64,000 bases of DNA. Origin: Thalassotalea profundi (GTDB lineage: Bacteria; Pseudomonadota; Gammaproteobacteria; Enterobacterales; Alteromonadaceae). The DNA lies in NCBI RefSeq assembly GCF_014653195.1, contig NZ_BNAH01000002.1:186377-250376 (forward strand), written 5' to 3'. Within the stretch, counting starts at the first letter, position 1. Each line of letters begins with the position of its first letter. Made by a program: the position numbers and the translations under genes. Under the pieces are notes generated by a model, which saw nothing but the letters and a program-made list of their open reading frames with translations, ran no database searches and was not told the origin of the DNA. Positions 27,016 through 34,919 of this stretch are shown piece by piece.

Positions 27016-27723
27016 TTAGTTTTCGGTACGTTCTGTTAATAAAAACTCAGCCAATTTAAAATCGAGATGATGATCGATATCGATAGATGATTCTCGACTC
27101 ATCACATATGAAAACAAGTTTTCTTCAAGAAAAAAAGTCTCTTGTGCTAATAGCGGTTCAACCTTAGCAATATAAATTGCACCATTTAAGCGATAATAAG
27201 TGGGTAAGGCTTGGCTACGAGGATTTTTCTTAACAAAATTTGATAAGAAGTTTTTCATGCTGCCATCTTGCGCTAGTGTGTTACTCCACATCGGCGAATG
27301 GTCACATTCACACACACTTATCACACCCTCGGCAGATTTAGTTTTTAAGGTTGCTATTGCTTCTTGAATATTAGTACTAGAGCGCAGCGGAGAAGTTGGT
27401 TGCAACCATAATACATAATCAAAGGTTCGTCCTATTTTTTGGTAATAATCAATAGTATGTTTAACCACATCGATTGCTGTCGCTGTATCACCTGAAATTT
27501 CTTCTGGTCGTAAAAAAGGGACTGGAATACCACTGTCTTTTGCTATTTCTGCGATGGTTTCACTATCTGTACTCACAATAATTTCATCGATGCTTTCGCA
27601 TTGTTGTGCAGCTTCAATGGTCCATTTTACTAATGGTTTACCGCACAATTGTTTACTATTTTTACCGGGTAAACGCTTACTACCTGCCCTTGCAGGAATT
27701 ATTGCTAAAATTTTATCAACCAT
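27016..27723 (-). CDS. legF: CMP-nonulosonic acid synthetase (LegF/PtmB/NeuA family)
   Basis: This enzyme activates a nonulosonic acid with CTP to CMP-sugar, the donor for flagellin glycosylation. The 235-residue protein has the cytidylyltransferase signature ILAIIPARAGSKRLPGKNSK at the start, then IDEIIVSTDSETIAEIA and VLWLQPTSPLRS. The ATG at 27723 is chosen over the one at 27735 because AAGGTGG lies 8 bases upstream. The chosen start overlaps the ptmE stop by 8 bases. NeuA, PseF and LegF cannot be separated by eye; the PtmE, LegB and LegG neighbours point to legionaminic acid. Confidence 0.87.
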   Translation of the reverse strand: MVDKILAIIPARAGSKRLPGKNSKQLCGKPLVKWTIEAAQQCESIDEIIVSTDSETIAEIAKDSGIPVPFLRPEEISGDTATAIDVVKHTIDYYQKIGRTFDYVLWLQPTSPLRSSTNIQEAIATLKTKSAEGVISVCECDHSPMWSNTLAQDGSMKNFLSNFVKKNPRSQALPTYYRLNGAIYIAKVEPLLAQETFFLEENLFSYVMSRESSIDIDHHLDFKLAEFLLTERTEN

Positions 27724-28777
27724 TAAACTGTCCACCTTGCATTACATCTTTTTGCGCTTGATAAAAATCAACCATTTTTCCAATATCTAACCAATATTCA
27801 TGTACTGGAAACATTGCAACATACTGTTTATTTTGAATATAGCCTTCTATCAACTCTGTCATATCCACTTTTTGATTTTGCTCTACGGCGTTTATCATAG
27901 CTTTACTCACAACATAAACACCTGCATTAATGAAATATTTATGTGTGGGTTTTTCTACTAAGCTAGTAATTCTAGCCCCCTCTGCCTCGACCACACCATA
28001 AGGAACTTTATATTCATCTTCACGTACACACATAGTACAAACCGGTGAATGTTGATTATGATAATTAAGTAGCTTTTCAAAATCGATTTTTGTTAACACA
28101 TCACCATTCATCATAATAATAGGAAGATCAGGTAAGGTTTCAGGTAGTAAACCTAAACTTCCACCGGTCCCCAAAGGGTATTTTTCATGTACGTATTGAA
28201 TTTTTACCCCCCACTTTTCACCATTACCAAAGTGATCGTGAATAGCTTCAGGCATGTAATGAGTAGAAATATAAAACTGATGAAAACCAGAACTAATAAA
28301 ACTTTCTAGTATGGTTTCTAAAATGGGCTTATCACCAAGTTTCAATAAGGGTTTAGGACAATTATCAGTTAACGGTTTGAGTCGTGTGCCAAATCCACCA
28401 GCCATAAGAAACACAGGGTTGTCAAAGCTAGGACGCTCTACAATATGTTGCAACGTTTCTAACCCAACTAATTTTCCATTATCGATTAACGGAATCGCAT
28501 GAAGACCACGAGAGTTCATTAAATTAAGGAGCTTATTACGAGAAGTCCCTGCATTAGCAACTAAGGGTGTGCTATTCATAACATCGGCAATTAGACAATC
28601 CATACCTTGATGCCGAATTAACGCACGGCGAATATCGCCGTCAGTTACAACACCGAGTAACACATTACTCTCATCAACAACTAGAGCCATTTGCATTGCG
28701 CCCTTGTCGATTACACTAATGGTTTGTTCCATTGTAGTCGTGGGTGCTATTAATATATTTTGCCAGTTATGACTCAT
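27716..28777 (-). CDS. ptmE: PtmE-type sugar-1-phosphate nucleotidyltransferase with CBS domains
   Basis: PtmE of Campylobacter makes GDP-glucosamine from GlcN-1-P and GTP, the committed step of the GDP-based legionaminic acid route. The 353-residue product has two CBS motifs (about 5-120: ALVVDESNVLLGVVTDGDIRRAL and LHAIPLIDNGKLVGL), then a nucleotidyltransferase domain with PVFLMAGGFGTRLKPLTDNCPKPLL (about 120-145) and IIMMNGDVLTKIDFE. This CBS-plus-NTase order is the PtmE architecture. It overlaps legF. The nucleotide specificity is inferred from family and neighbours. Confidence 0.85.
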   Translation of the reverse strand: MSHNWQNILIAPTTTMEQTISVIDKGAMQMALVVDESNVLLGVVTDGDIRRALIRHQGMDCLIADVMNSTPLVANAGTSRNKLLNLMNSRGLHAIPLIDNGKLVGLETLQHIVERPSFDNPVFLMAGGFGTRLKPLTDNCPKPLLKLGDKPILETILESFISSGFHQFYISTHYMPEAIHDHFGNGEKWGVKIQYVHEKYPLGTGGSLGLLPETLPDLPIIMMNGDVLTKIDFEKLLNYHNQHSPVCTMCVREDEYKVPYGVVEAEGARITSLVEKPTHKYFINAGVYVVSKAMINAVEQNQKVDMTELIEGYIQNKQYVAMFPVHEYWLDIGKMVDFYQAQKDVMQGGQFNG

Positions 28778-29036
28778 TTAACCCTCTCCAAACTTCATTC
28801 AAGGTTCCGCTAACTACAAATTCATGCGCTGCTGCTAACCAATTAACTTATAAACTGTAACAGCGGAAATATCACTAGTTAATCATAGGTTTCAGCTAAA
28901 AAAATAACATCATTTTGTAATTTATCAATCAAGCACTTTTATTATTAAAGAAAAGTTGTTAAACGAAAAAATGTCAACTTACTCTATTCAATATTTCTAG
29001 CAATTATCAAACCAGTTATTAATAGTCAACGGGTGT

Positions 29037-30164
29037 TTATAGATTATCGAACTCTATTAAATCACCACGTGCAAATGATCGCTCAGCGGTTTTACCTAAA
29101 ATCTGCCAATAGTTTGTCGGAGATATACCATTGCCTGGGCGCATAATACCAATATTATGCTCATTAAATGTTTCATTTTTAGCAATAGGCGATATTGCAA
29201 CGATACTTTTTCGCGCAACATCCCTATTTTTATACTCTGAAGGGCTTGGCTGTTTTATACTACTTCCAAGTGTTTGTTCTGTAACACGAATAGCTTCAAC
29301 CATTGCCGTCAATTCATGTGGTTCAATTGACGCTTTATGATCAGGTCCTTCAAATTTTCGGCTTAAAGTAAAATGTTTTTCAATAATTTTTGCACCTTTA
29401 GCTACTGCTACAATAGGCACAATGATACCTTGGGTATGATCTGAGTAGCCTACGGCTAATTTAAATGTTGTACGTAATGTTTCTAATACATTTAAATTAA
29501 CTTCATTAAAAGGTGCTGGATATTCAGTTGTACAATGGAGTAAAACGACTTTTTCAGATAATAATTTTTGACCCGCTTCACTTTGATAAGCTTGACTAAA
29601 CACTTCAAGTGATAATATTTCATTGTCATCCTGGTGAACAGTATCTTGGTCGCCATATAAATAACCATAGGCAATTGCACCTAATGCTTGCTCTATTTCA
29701 TCTAGAGTTGCCATCCCCGTAGAAACGATCAGATCACAACCAGTTCTAGCATGTTCGAGTACAAATGGTGTATTAGTTAACTCGCCTGATGGGATTTTTA
29801 ATCGTGTTAACTGCATATCGTCAACTAAAAAGCGTAAGCTATCACTATCAAATGCAGTAGATAAGTATTCGATACCTTTTTCGTCACAATAATGTTTTAT
29901 CGCTTTATGGCTTTCATAAGGTAACTCTAATTGTTTAAGCAGTTGATATTGGCTCTGTTCTTTCTCGGTATTTTGCTGTTGATAATTAGCTTGTTTTGCG
30001 TGTTTGGTAACCAAGTTTTCCGCTTTAAATGTTTGAAATTTTACAATATCAACACCTGCCGAAATGGCAGCATCAACTAATTGGTAAGCTAATTGTTCAT
30101 CACCATTATGATTGACGCCAGCTTCCGCAATAATTAATGTTCTCGTGTTAATTGATTCATTCAT
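29037..30164 (-). CDS. legI: Nonulosonic acid synthase (LegI/NeuB family)
   Basis: NeuB-family enzymes condense phosphoenolpyruvate with an N-acyl mannosamine-type sugar to a nine-carbon acid. In the 375-residue product the N-terminal barrel shows LIIAEAGVNHNGDEQLA, VDIVKFQTFKAENLV, KIPSGELTNTPF and AVGYSDHT. The C-terminal antifreeze-like SAF domain begins near 310 with ARKSIVAISPIAKNE and contains IGIMRPGNGISP. It is the last gene of a legB-legG-legI run, 22 bases after legG. The choice of LegI over NeuB or PseI rests on the adjacent hydrolysing epimerase and PtmE. Confidence 0.88.
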   Translation of the reverse strand: MNESINTRTLIIAEAGVNHNGDEQLAYQLVDAAISAGVDIVKFQTFKAENLVTKHAKQANYQQQNTEKEQSQYQLLKQLELPYESHKAIKHYCDEKGIEYLSTAFDSDSLRFLVDDMQLTRLKIPSGELTNTPFVLEHARTGCDLIVSTGMATLDEIEQALGAIAYGYLYGDQDTVHQDDNEILSLEVFSQAYQSEAGQKLLSEKVVLLHCTTEYPAPFNEVNLNVLETLRTTFKLAVGYSDHTQGIIVPIVAVAKGAKIIEKHFTLSRKFEGPDHKASIEPHELTAMVEAIRVTEQTLGSSIKQPSPSEYKNRDVARKSIVAISPIAKNETFNEHNIGIMRPGNGISPTNYWQILGKTAERSFARGDLIEFDNL

Positions 30165-30186
30165 AATTGTTACTCAAGTCATGCGC

Positions 30187-31353
30187 TTAGACACTTAACG
30201 GCTTAAGATCATAAAAACGCTTTATTGTCTTAGGTAGTGGAGTATTTACAATATACGTTAACATCTTTTCACAGGCATTTCCGTTACCATAAGGGTTATC
30301 TATATGAGCAATACGTTGGCGAAATTCAGGAGATAACGCTTGTGTAATGCTGTTATAAATTTCGCCGAAGCAATTACCACACTGAATAACACTATCGCTA
30401 GCGATCCGCCCTTTTTGACGATCGCCAATATTGATCGTCGGGATGTTAAACGAGGGCGTTTCAATTATGCCGCTAGAACTATTACCGATAACAGCAGCAC
30501 AGTGCTTCATCGCTGACAAATAATTAAGTTGCCCAATAGAGCGAAACAAAAATATACGCTCTGGTTGAGCTTTAGTATAACTTTCTAATGCTGTCATTAT
30601 TATCCTACCTTTAGCATCAGCATTAGGGTAAGTAATAATCATGTTATATTTAGGAAATTTATCCAACGCCGTAAATAAATTAGCAATGGCATCTACGGGG
30701 TTTTCTGTAGATAACGTTTCTGGATGATAGGTTATTAGAAAATACGGTTTATTTAACTTAATAGCTAAATTTTGTTCTAATTCTTTTAAATTCAATAAAG
30801 GCAGTTGCTTTATATTATCAATGCCTGGCGCCCCTACATTAACTACGGTATTTGGCTGTTCACCTAATTGGATAACCCGCTGTCGATAGACTTCTGTTGA
30901 TGTAAAATGCCAATGAGATAATTTAGTAAGTGCATGACGAAAGACCTCATCCATCGCTCCTTCAGTTAATTCACCACCATGTATGTGGGCAATAGGTACT
31001 CCACAAATTGTCGCGGCTTGTGCCACTGCTAACGCTTCAAATCTGTCACCTAATAAAATAAGTAGATCAGGTTGATGTTTTACAAAGCATTCACCAGCAA
31101 GCATTTGCGCTTTCGCCATAGACTGATTAACCGCCAAAGGTGTATCTGCAGGGAGTAAATAATCTAATCGCTCTGTAATGTCAAAACCGTCATGAATAAT
31201 ATGTTCAACGGTATAACCAAATTCAGCGATTAAATGTGTACCGCCAACAAACAGCTGAAGTTCAACTTCATCGCTTGCTTGTAACCCCTTAAGCAGTAAA
31301 GTTAACAAGCCATATTCAGCTCGAGTGCCGGTAAATACAGCTATTTTTTTCAT
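30187..31353 (-). CDS. legG: Hydrolysing UDP/GDP-sugar 2-epimerase (LegG/NeuC family)
   Basis: LegG/NeuC epimerases release UDP or GDP while inverting C2, giving the mannosamine-type precursor for LegI. The 388-residue product starts IAVFTGTRAEYGLLTLLLKG, the NeuC signature. It continues with LLILLGDRFEALAVAQAA, IAHIHGGELTEGAMDEVFRHALTK-type blocks and CAAVIGNSSSGIIE near the C-terminus. It is 15 bases after legB and 22 before legI. Its presence separates this pathway from pseudaminic acid, where PseG (a different fold) is used. Confidence 0.88.
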   Translation of the reverse strand: MKKIAVFTGTRAEYGLLTLLLKGLQASDEVELQLFVGGTHLIAEFGYTVEHIIHDGFDITERLDYLLPADTPLAVNQSMAKAQMLAGECFVKHQPDLLILLGDRFEALAVAQAATICGVPIAHIHGGELTEGAMDEVFRHALTKLSHWHFTSTEVYRQRVIQLGEQPNTVVNVGAPGIDNIKQLPLLNLKELEQNLAIKLNKPYFLITYHPETLSTENPVDAIANLFTALDKFPKYNMIITYPNADAKGRIIMTALESYTKAQPERIFLFRSIGQLNYLSAMKHCAAVIGNSSSGIIETPSFNIPTINIGDRQKGRIASDSVIQCGNCFGEIYNSITQALSPEFRQRIAHIDNPYGNGNACEKMLTYIVNTPLPKTIKRFYDLKPLSV

Positions 31354-31368
31354 CGTGCAGCTCGATAA

Positions 31369-32367
31369 TTACACATTATAAATACCGTGTTTATATTTAG
31401 CTAAATTTGGGTTTTGAACAAACCATTCGATGGTTTTCGTAAGCCCTGACCTAATATCTACTTCTGGAGTAAACCCTGTTAATTCATGAATACTAGTGTT
31501 ATCACACCACAAACGGAACACTTCTGATTTATCGGGACGTATACGTTGTTTATCAACAACAAACTCAACATCACTTTGCATAAGTTCTTTAATTAAATGT
31601 AAAGTATCACCTACACTAATTTCAAAATTAGAACCAATATTGATGGTTTTTCCTATGGCTTTATCACTCAGCGCTAATGCAAGAAAGCCACGACATGTAT
31701 CACTCACATAATTAAAGTCACGTGTTGGGCTAACATCGCCCAGTTGAATTTGTTTCTGACCGTTGGCTATTTGAGTGATTATGGTAGGGATCACAGCACG
31801 GGCTGACTGTCTTGGTCCATAGGTATTAAAAGGTCTAGCAATAGTTAATGGTAAGTCAAAGGCATTAAAGTAACTCATCGCCATAGCATCAGCGCCAATT
31901 TTAGAGGCACTGTAAGGCGACTGTGCTTGCAGGGGGTGTTTTTCATCTATAGGCACATATTGTGCTGTGCCATAAACTTCACTAGTAGATGTATGAATAA
32001 CCCGAGTAACTTTATTATCGAGACTTGCTTGGCAAATATTTAATGTACCAATTACATTAGTTGAAACATAACTTTCAGGCGCGACATAAGAATAAGGAAT
32101 AGCAATTAATGCTGCTAAGTGGAAAACAATATCTACCCCTTGCGTAATATGACGACAAAAGTGCGGATCTCGAATATCACCGGTAATAATCTCTAATTTA
32201 TCGCAGGCTTTAACATCTTCAAGCCAGCCCCAATGATTAAAAGAATTATATTGTGCAAGTGCTCTAACTTTAAAACCTTGTGATAATAATAATTCCACGA
32301 GGTGTGAGCCAATAAAGCCATCTGCCCCAGTAACTAAAACTACTTGTTCGTTGTGTGAATGACTCAT
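31369..32367 (-). CDS. legB: NDP-GlcNAc 4,6-dehydratase (LegB type)
   Basis: LegB removes water from the NDP-GlcNAc precursor, the first modification in legionaminic acid synthesis. The 332-residue SDR protein has the NAD motif VTGADGFIGSHLVELL (about 13-28), the catalytic region TSTSEVYG, and the YSASK motif (about 153-157). It continues with RPFNTYGPRQSARAVIPTII and GDVSPTRDFNYVSDT, which fit LegB better than PseB. It heads the legB-legG-legI run with a sigma-54 box 56-71 bases upstream. Confidence 0.85.
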   Translation of the reverse strand: MSHSHNEQVVLVTGADGFIGSHLVELLLSQGFKVRALAQYNSFNHWGWLEDVKACDKLEIITGDIRDPHFCRHITQGVDIVFHLAALIAIPYSYVAPESYVSTNVIGTLNICQASLDNKVTRVIHTSTSEVYGTAQYVPIDEKHPLQAQSPYSASKIGADAMAMSYFNAFDLPLTIARPFNTYGPRQSARAVIPTIITQIANGQKQIQLGDVSPTRDFNYVSDTCRGFLALALSDKAIGKTINIGSNFEISVGDTLHLIKELMQSDVEFVVDKQRIRPDKSEVFRLWCDNTSIHELTGFTPEVDIRSGLTKTIEWFVQNPNLAKYKHGIYNV

Positions 32368-32396
32368 GTATAAAAACCTTGTTACTGTCAGTTTAA

Positions 32397-32417
32397 TTTC
32401 TTAATACAATTAAGAAA
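32397..32417. repeat. Inverted repeat in the legB leader
   Basis: TTTCTTAAT / ATTAAGAAA is a perfect 9-base palindrome with a 3-base spacer. It covers the predicted start of transcription of the legB sigma-54 promoter (near 32411) and could be an operator or a 5' hairpin. No known binding motif is recognised. Confidence 0.4.
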
Positions 32418-32422
32418 AACTA

Positions 32423-32438
32423 AGCAATATGTCTGCCA
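32423..32438 (-). promoter_or_regulatory. Sigma-54 promoter of legB-legG-legI
   Basis: The minus strand reads TGGCAGACATATTGCT, matching the -24/-12 consensus (TGGCAY-N5-TTGCW) except for one base, with correct spacing. It lies 56 bases before the legB ATG. It implies that sugar synthesis is timed with the middle flagellar genes. Confidence 0.78.
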
Positions 32439-32568
32439 GAACGAATTACTCTATATTGTTTTTAATTCTAACTAGGCAATTTAATTAAGCAACTAAATTA
32501 CATCATTGAATAGCAAAAACCATTACATTAGAATATGTTAATCGTTATAACTTTTGAACATTGGGTTT

Positions 32569-33843
32569 ATGCCAGCAACTATTTTGCCAAAAAACTTTGA
32601 AGTAATAAGCCGACGATGGCCAGATTTATTTGATGTATTAATGGCTACAAATGAAAATACAGTAAATGTCGACGTTGTAGAAAGTACGTTAACGATTAAT
32701 GGTATTCAACTCACTAGCAGTTATGATCGAGTAGCAGAAGCACAGTTACAAATAAAACAAATACCTAGTCATAGTAATGAAGCGACGATATATGGGCCAG
32801 CGTTAGGAGATACAGCAACTTTATTACTCCAAAATAAAGCGCTACGAAAGCTATACGTGGTAATACTCAATAAAGCTATTTTTATTCATAGTTTACAGGC
32901 TATTGAAGATATGCAATGGTTAGAAGACAAGCGCACACAATTATTGCTAGCAACAAAAAATAGTGAAATTAGCGTTCCTTTTTGTGTTAATCCTGCAGAA
33001 TTAAAGTTAGCTGATAACGACGGTGAACAACTCGCGGATAAAGTTCAAATTGAACTAAACTATGATTTCGTTAATAAAACGCATCAACAACGACAAAAAC
33101 ATCAATGCGACCCTATTCAAGATAATCTAGCATTCGTTAAGCAAGATGCAGATATTTCTACTTTACCCAAAGCAACTCACTCAGAGATTTTTATTGCCGC
33201 CGCAGGTCCTACGCTTGAAAAGCACTTAAATTACCTTGCGTTACACCAACCCTTTATTATCGCTGTTGATGCAAGTGTGAGAGTATTATTAGAACGGGAT
33301 ATTATTCCAAATATTGTTGTATCTATTGATTATACCGCTTATCAGTTTTTTAAAGACATAAATCCTCAGCTCTTAGAAAATACAACACTCGTTTATTTTC
33401 CTAACATTGAAAGCCAGGTACTTACTTATTGGCCAGGGCCTAGACTATGCAGTTATAGTCCGACACCTATGTATAAGGAACTTATCGATAAGTATCCTAA
33501 AATACAATTATATTGTGCTGGCAGTGTTGTGCATCCAGCCATTGACCTTGCTGTTTATCTACAAGCTAAAACAATTGTATTACTAGGTACTGACTTTGCC
33601 TTTACTTATAATCAAAGTCATGCAAAAACGAATAATAAGACTAAAGCTTCACATGAGTTAGCATTAGGCAATGCCCAAGAAAGTGTTATCAACGGCTATG
33701 GAGAGCGGATCCCCACAATGGCTAGTTTAAAAAGTTATTTACGAGAGTTAGAACGCTATATTTTAAAACATCCTAAGGTTAATTTTAAAAATGGAAGCTT
33801 AGATGGCGCATATATTGAAGGTACTACACTTTGGAACAATTAA
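32569..33843 (+). CDS. Third Maf-like (DUF115) protein
   Basis: The 424-residue product is a divergent DUF115 protein. The core blocks are in the C-terminal half: IFIAAAGPTLEKHL (about 207-220), IIPNIVVSIDYTAYQFF (about 244-260) and AKTIVLLGTDFAFTYNQSHA (about 330-350). The N-terminal ~190 residues are a separate domain beginning with ILPKNFEVISRRWPDLF and seem to replace the N-terminal domain of Maf1. I chose the ATG at 32569; a TTG at 32554 would add five residues and has no better ribosome site. An 89-residue gene overlaps its end. Its acceptor and sugar are unknown. Confidence 0.78.
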   Translation: MPATILPKNFEVISRRWPDLFDVLMATNENTVNVDVVESTLTINGIQLTSSYDRVAEAQLQIKQIPSHSNEATIYGPALGDTATLLLQNKALRKLYVVILNKAIFIHSLQAIEDMQWLEDKRTQLLLATKNSEISVPFCVNPAELKLADNDGEQLADKVQIELNYDFVNKTHQQRQKHQCDPIQDNLAFVKQDADISTLPKATHSEIFIAAAGPTLEKHLNYLALHQPFIIAVDASVRVLLERDIIPNIVVSIDYTAYQFFKDINPQLLENTTLVYFPNIESQVLTYWPGPRLCSYSPTPMYKELIDKYPKIQLYCAGSVVHPAIDLAVYLQAKTIVLLGTDFAFTYNQSHAKTNNKTKASHELALGNAQESVINGYGERIPTMASLKSYLRELERYILKHPKVNFKNGSLDGAYIEGTTLWNN

Positions 33844-34100
33844 TTTCATTACCTGATATTATTTTACTAGGGGAAGAACTTACCGAGTGCTTACGTTTAG
33901 GACATTTAGCTAAAAGCCATCAATTAACGATTACATTTATCGATATTCTCAACCAATATATAATACAACATTCAATCGATAATCCTCATTTGAATAATAT
34001 CTTGAATGTTATGTTAGATGCCCAACAACGCGATGATAGGTTGTATTATGCGGATATAATACAGTATGAATTAATGCCTTATATAGCTCAGTTACACTAA
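33831..34100 (+). CDS. Small 89-residue helical protein overlapping the third maf
   Basis: The frame begins with a TTG at 33831, inside the last codons of the third maf (13-base overlap), with GAAGGT 8 bases upstream; the next ATG is 58 codons in. The product is predicted all-helical, starting LPDIILLGEELTECLRLGHL and ending QQRDDRLYYADIIQYELMPYIAQL. The hydrophobic spacing and acidic character resemble small flagellar chaperone or accessory proteins, but I recognise no family. Translational coupling to maf3 suggests a joint role. It converges with fliT/fliS with 18 bases between. Confidence 0.65.
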   Translation: MEQLISLPDIILLGEELTECLRLGHLAKSHQLTITFIDILNQYIIQHSIDNPHLNNILNVMLDAQQRDDRLYYADIIQYELMPYIAQLH

Positions 34101-34118
34101 ATTTAAAAACACTAGAAA

Positions 34119-34445
34119 TTAGGACTCACTAAATTGTTGGTAGGCGTTAACTGCTTGTTTTATTTTAGATTGCTTCTGACTATCAGCTAGTACTTTAGTA
34201 CGCTCTTCTAGCAAAAGCTTAACCTGTTGTGTATCTTCACTCTGACACTTTAGTAAAAATTGTCGAAGCTTCTCCTTGCTATCATTATTCCCTTGAGATA
34301 AGACGTTTTCACTTAACGCTTTCATTAGTGATAAACGTTGAGCTAATTTTTCACTAACAAACTCAAGCTTTTCTTCTTTAATCAAAGCAACAACTTCAGC
34401 AGATAATTGTTCTATCTGCTGATATAAGGAAAGTTGAGACGACAC
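34119..34445 (-). CDS. fliT: FliT-like small flagellar protein
   Basis: The 108-residue, all-helical, Lys/Glu/Gln-rich protein follows fliS by one base and sits where FliT (FliD chaperone) is found in many flagellar clusters. FliT sequences are poorly conserved, so the name rests on size, helical content and position. The visible pattern is LYQQIEQLSAEVVALIKEEK at the N-terminus and a central coiled-coil-like segment. It ends 18 bases from the converging 89-residue gene. Confidence 0.65.
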   Translation of the reverse strand: MSSQLSLYQQIEQLSAEVVALIKEEKLEFVSEKLAQRLSLMKALSENVLSQGNNDSKEKLRQFLLKCQSEDTQQVKLLLEERTKVLADSQKQSKIKQAVNAYQQFSES

Positions 34446-34446
34446 A

Positions 34447-34884
34447 TTAAGCTCCTACGCTTGACTGCTCATCTTTTTTCTTGAGTAAATCGAGCCCTTC
34501 TTTTTTAGAAGATTCAGGTATTGATTGCCATGCATCTCTTAGGGGTTTTAATAATTCAACCACCTCATCTAATCCTGAAATATCTAACGTAATATTAGTG
34601 TCATTTAATCGGTTAATACAATATTGATATAAATCTGAAAATGTCGCTGAAATCTTAGGTTCTGCTTTAGCATCTAAAGAGTTGTCTAAAGCTGACAATA
34701 TATTGACGGCTTTGGTAATCATTTGTGATTTAACCGCTAAGTCTTTACGTTCAATGGCCCCTTTAACTTTTGCAACACTTTCAAGTAACCCATCATACAT
34801 CATTAATATCACTTGATGTGGATCAGCAGTTAGCAACGTACTGTTAATATTAACTTGACTATATGCTTTTAAATTTTTTCTCAT
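34447..34884 (-). CDS. fliS: FliS, flagellin export chaperone
   Basis: FliS binds the C-terminus of flagellin in the cytoplasm, prevents premature assembly and delivers it to FlhA. The 145-residue protein has the family core ADPHQVILMMYDGLLESVAKVKGAIE (about 19-45) and LDISGLDEVVELLKPLRDAWQS, with Tyr at YSQVN near the start. It follows fliD by 35 bases. One FliS must serve four near-identical flagellins. Confidence 0.95.
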   Translation of the reverse strand: MRKNLKAYSQVNINSTLLTADPHQVILMMYDGLLESVAKVKGAIERKDLAVKSQMITKAVNILSALDNSLDAKAEPKISATFSDLYQYCINRLNDTNITLDISGLDEVVELLKPLRDAWQSIPESSKKEGLDLLKKKDEQSSVGA

Positions 34885-34919
34885 GATTCGCTCCTAGCGT
34901 CTCTCAACGCGAGACACTA

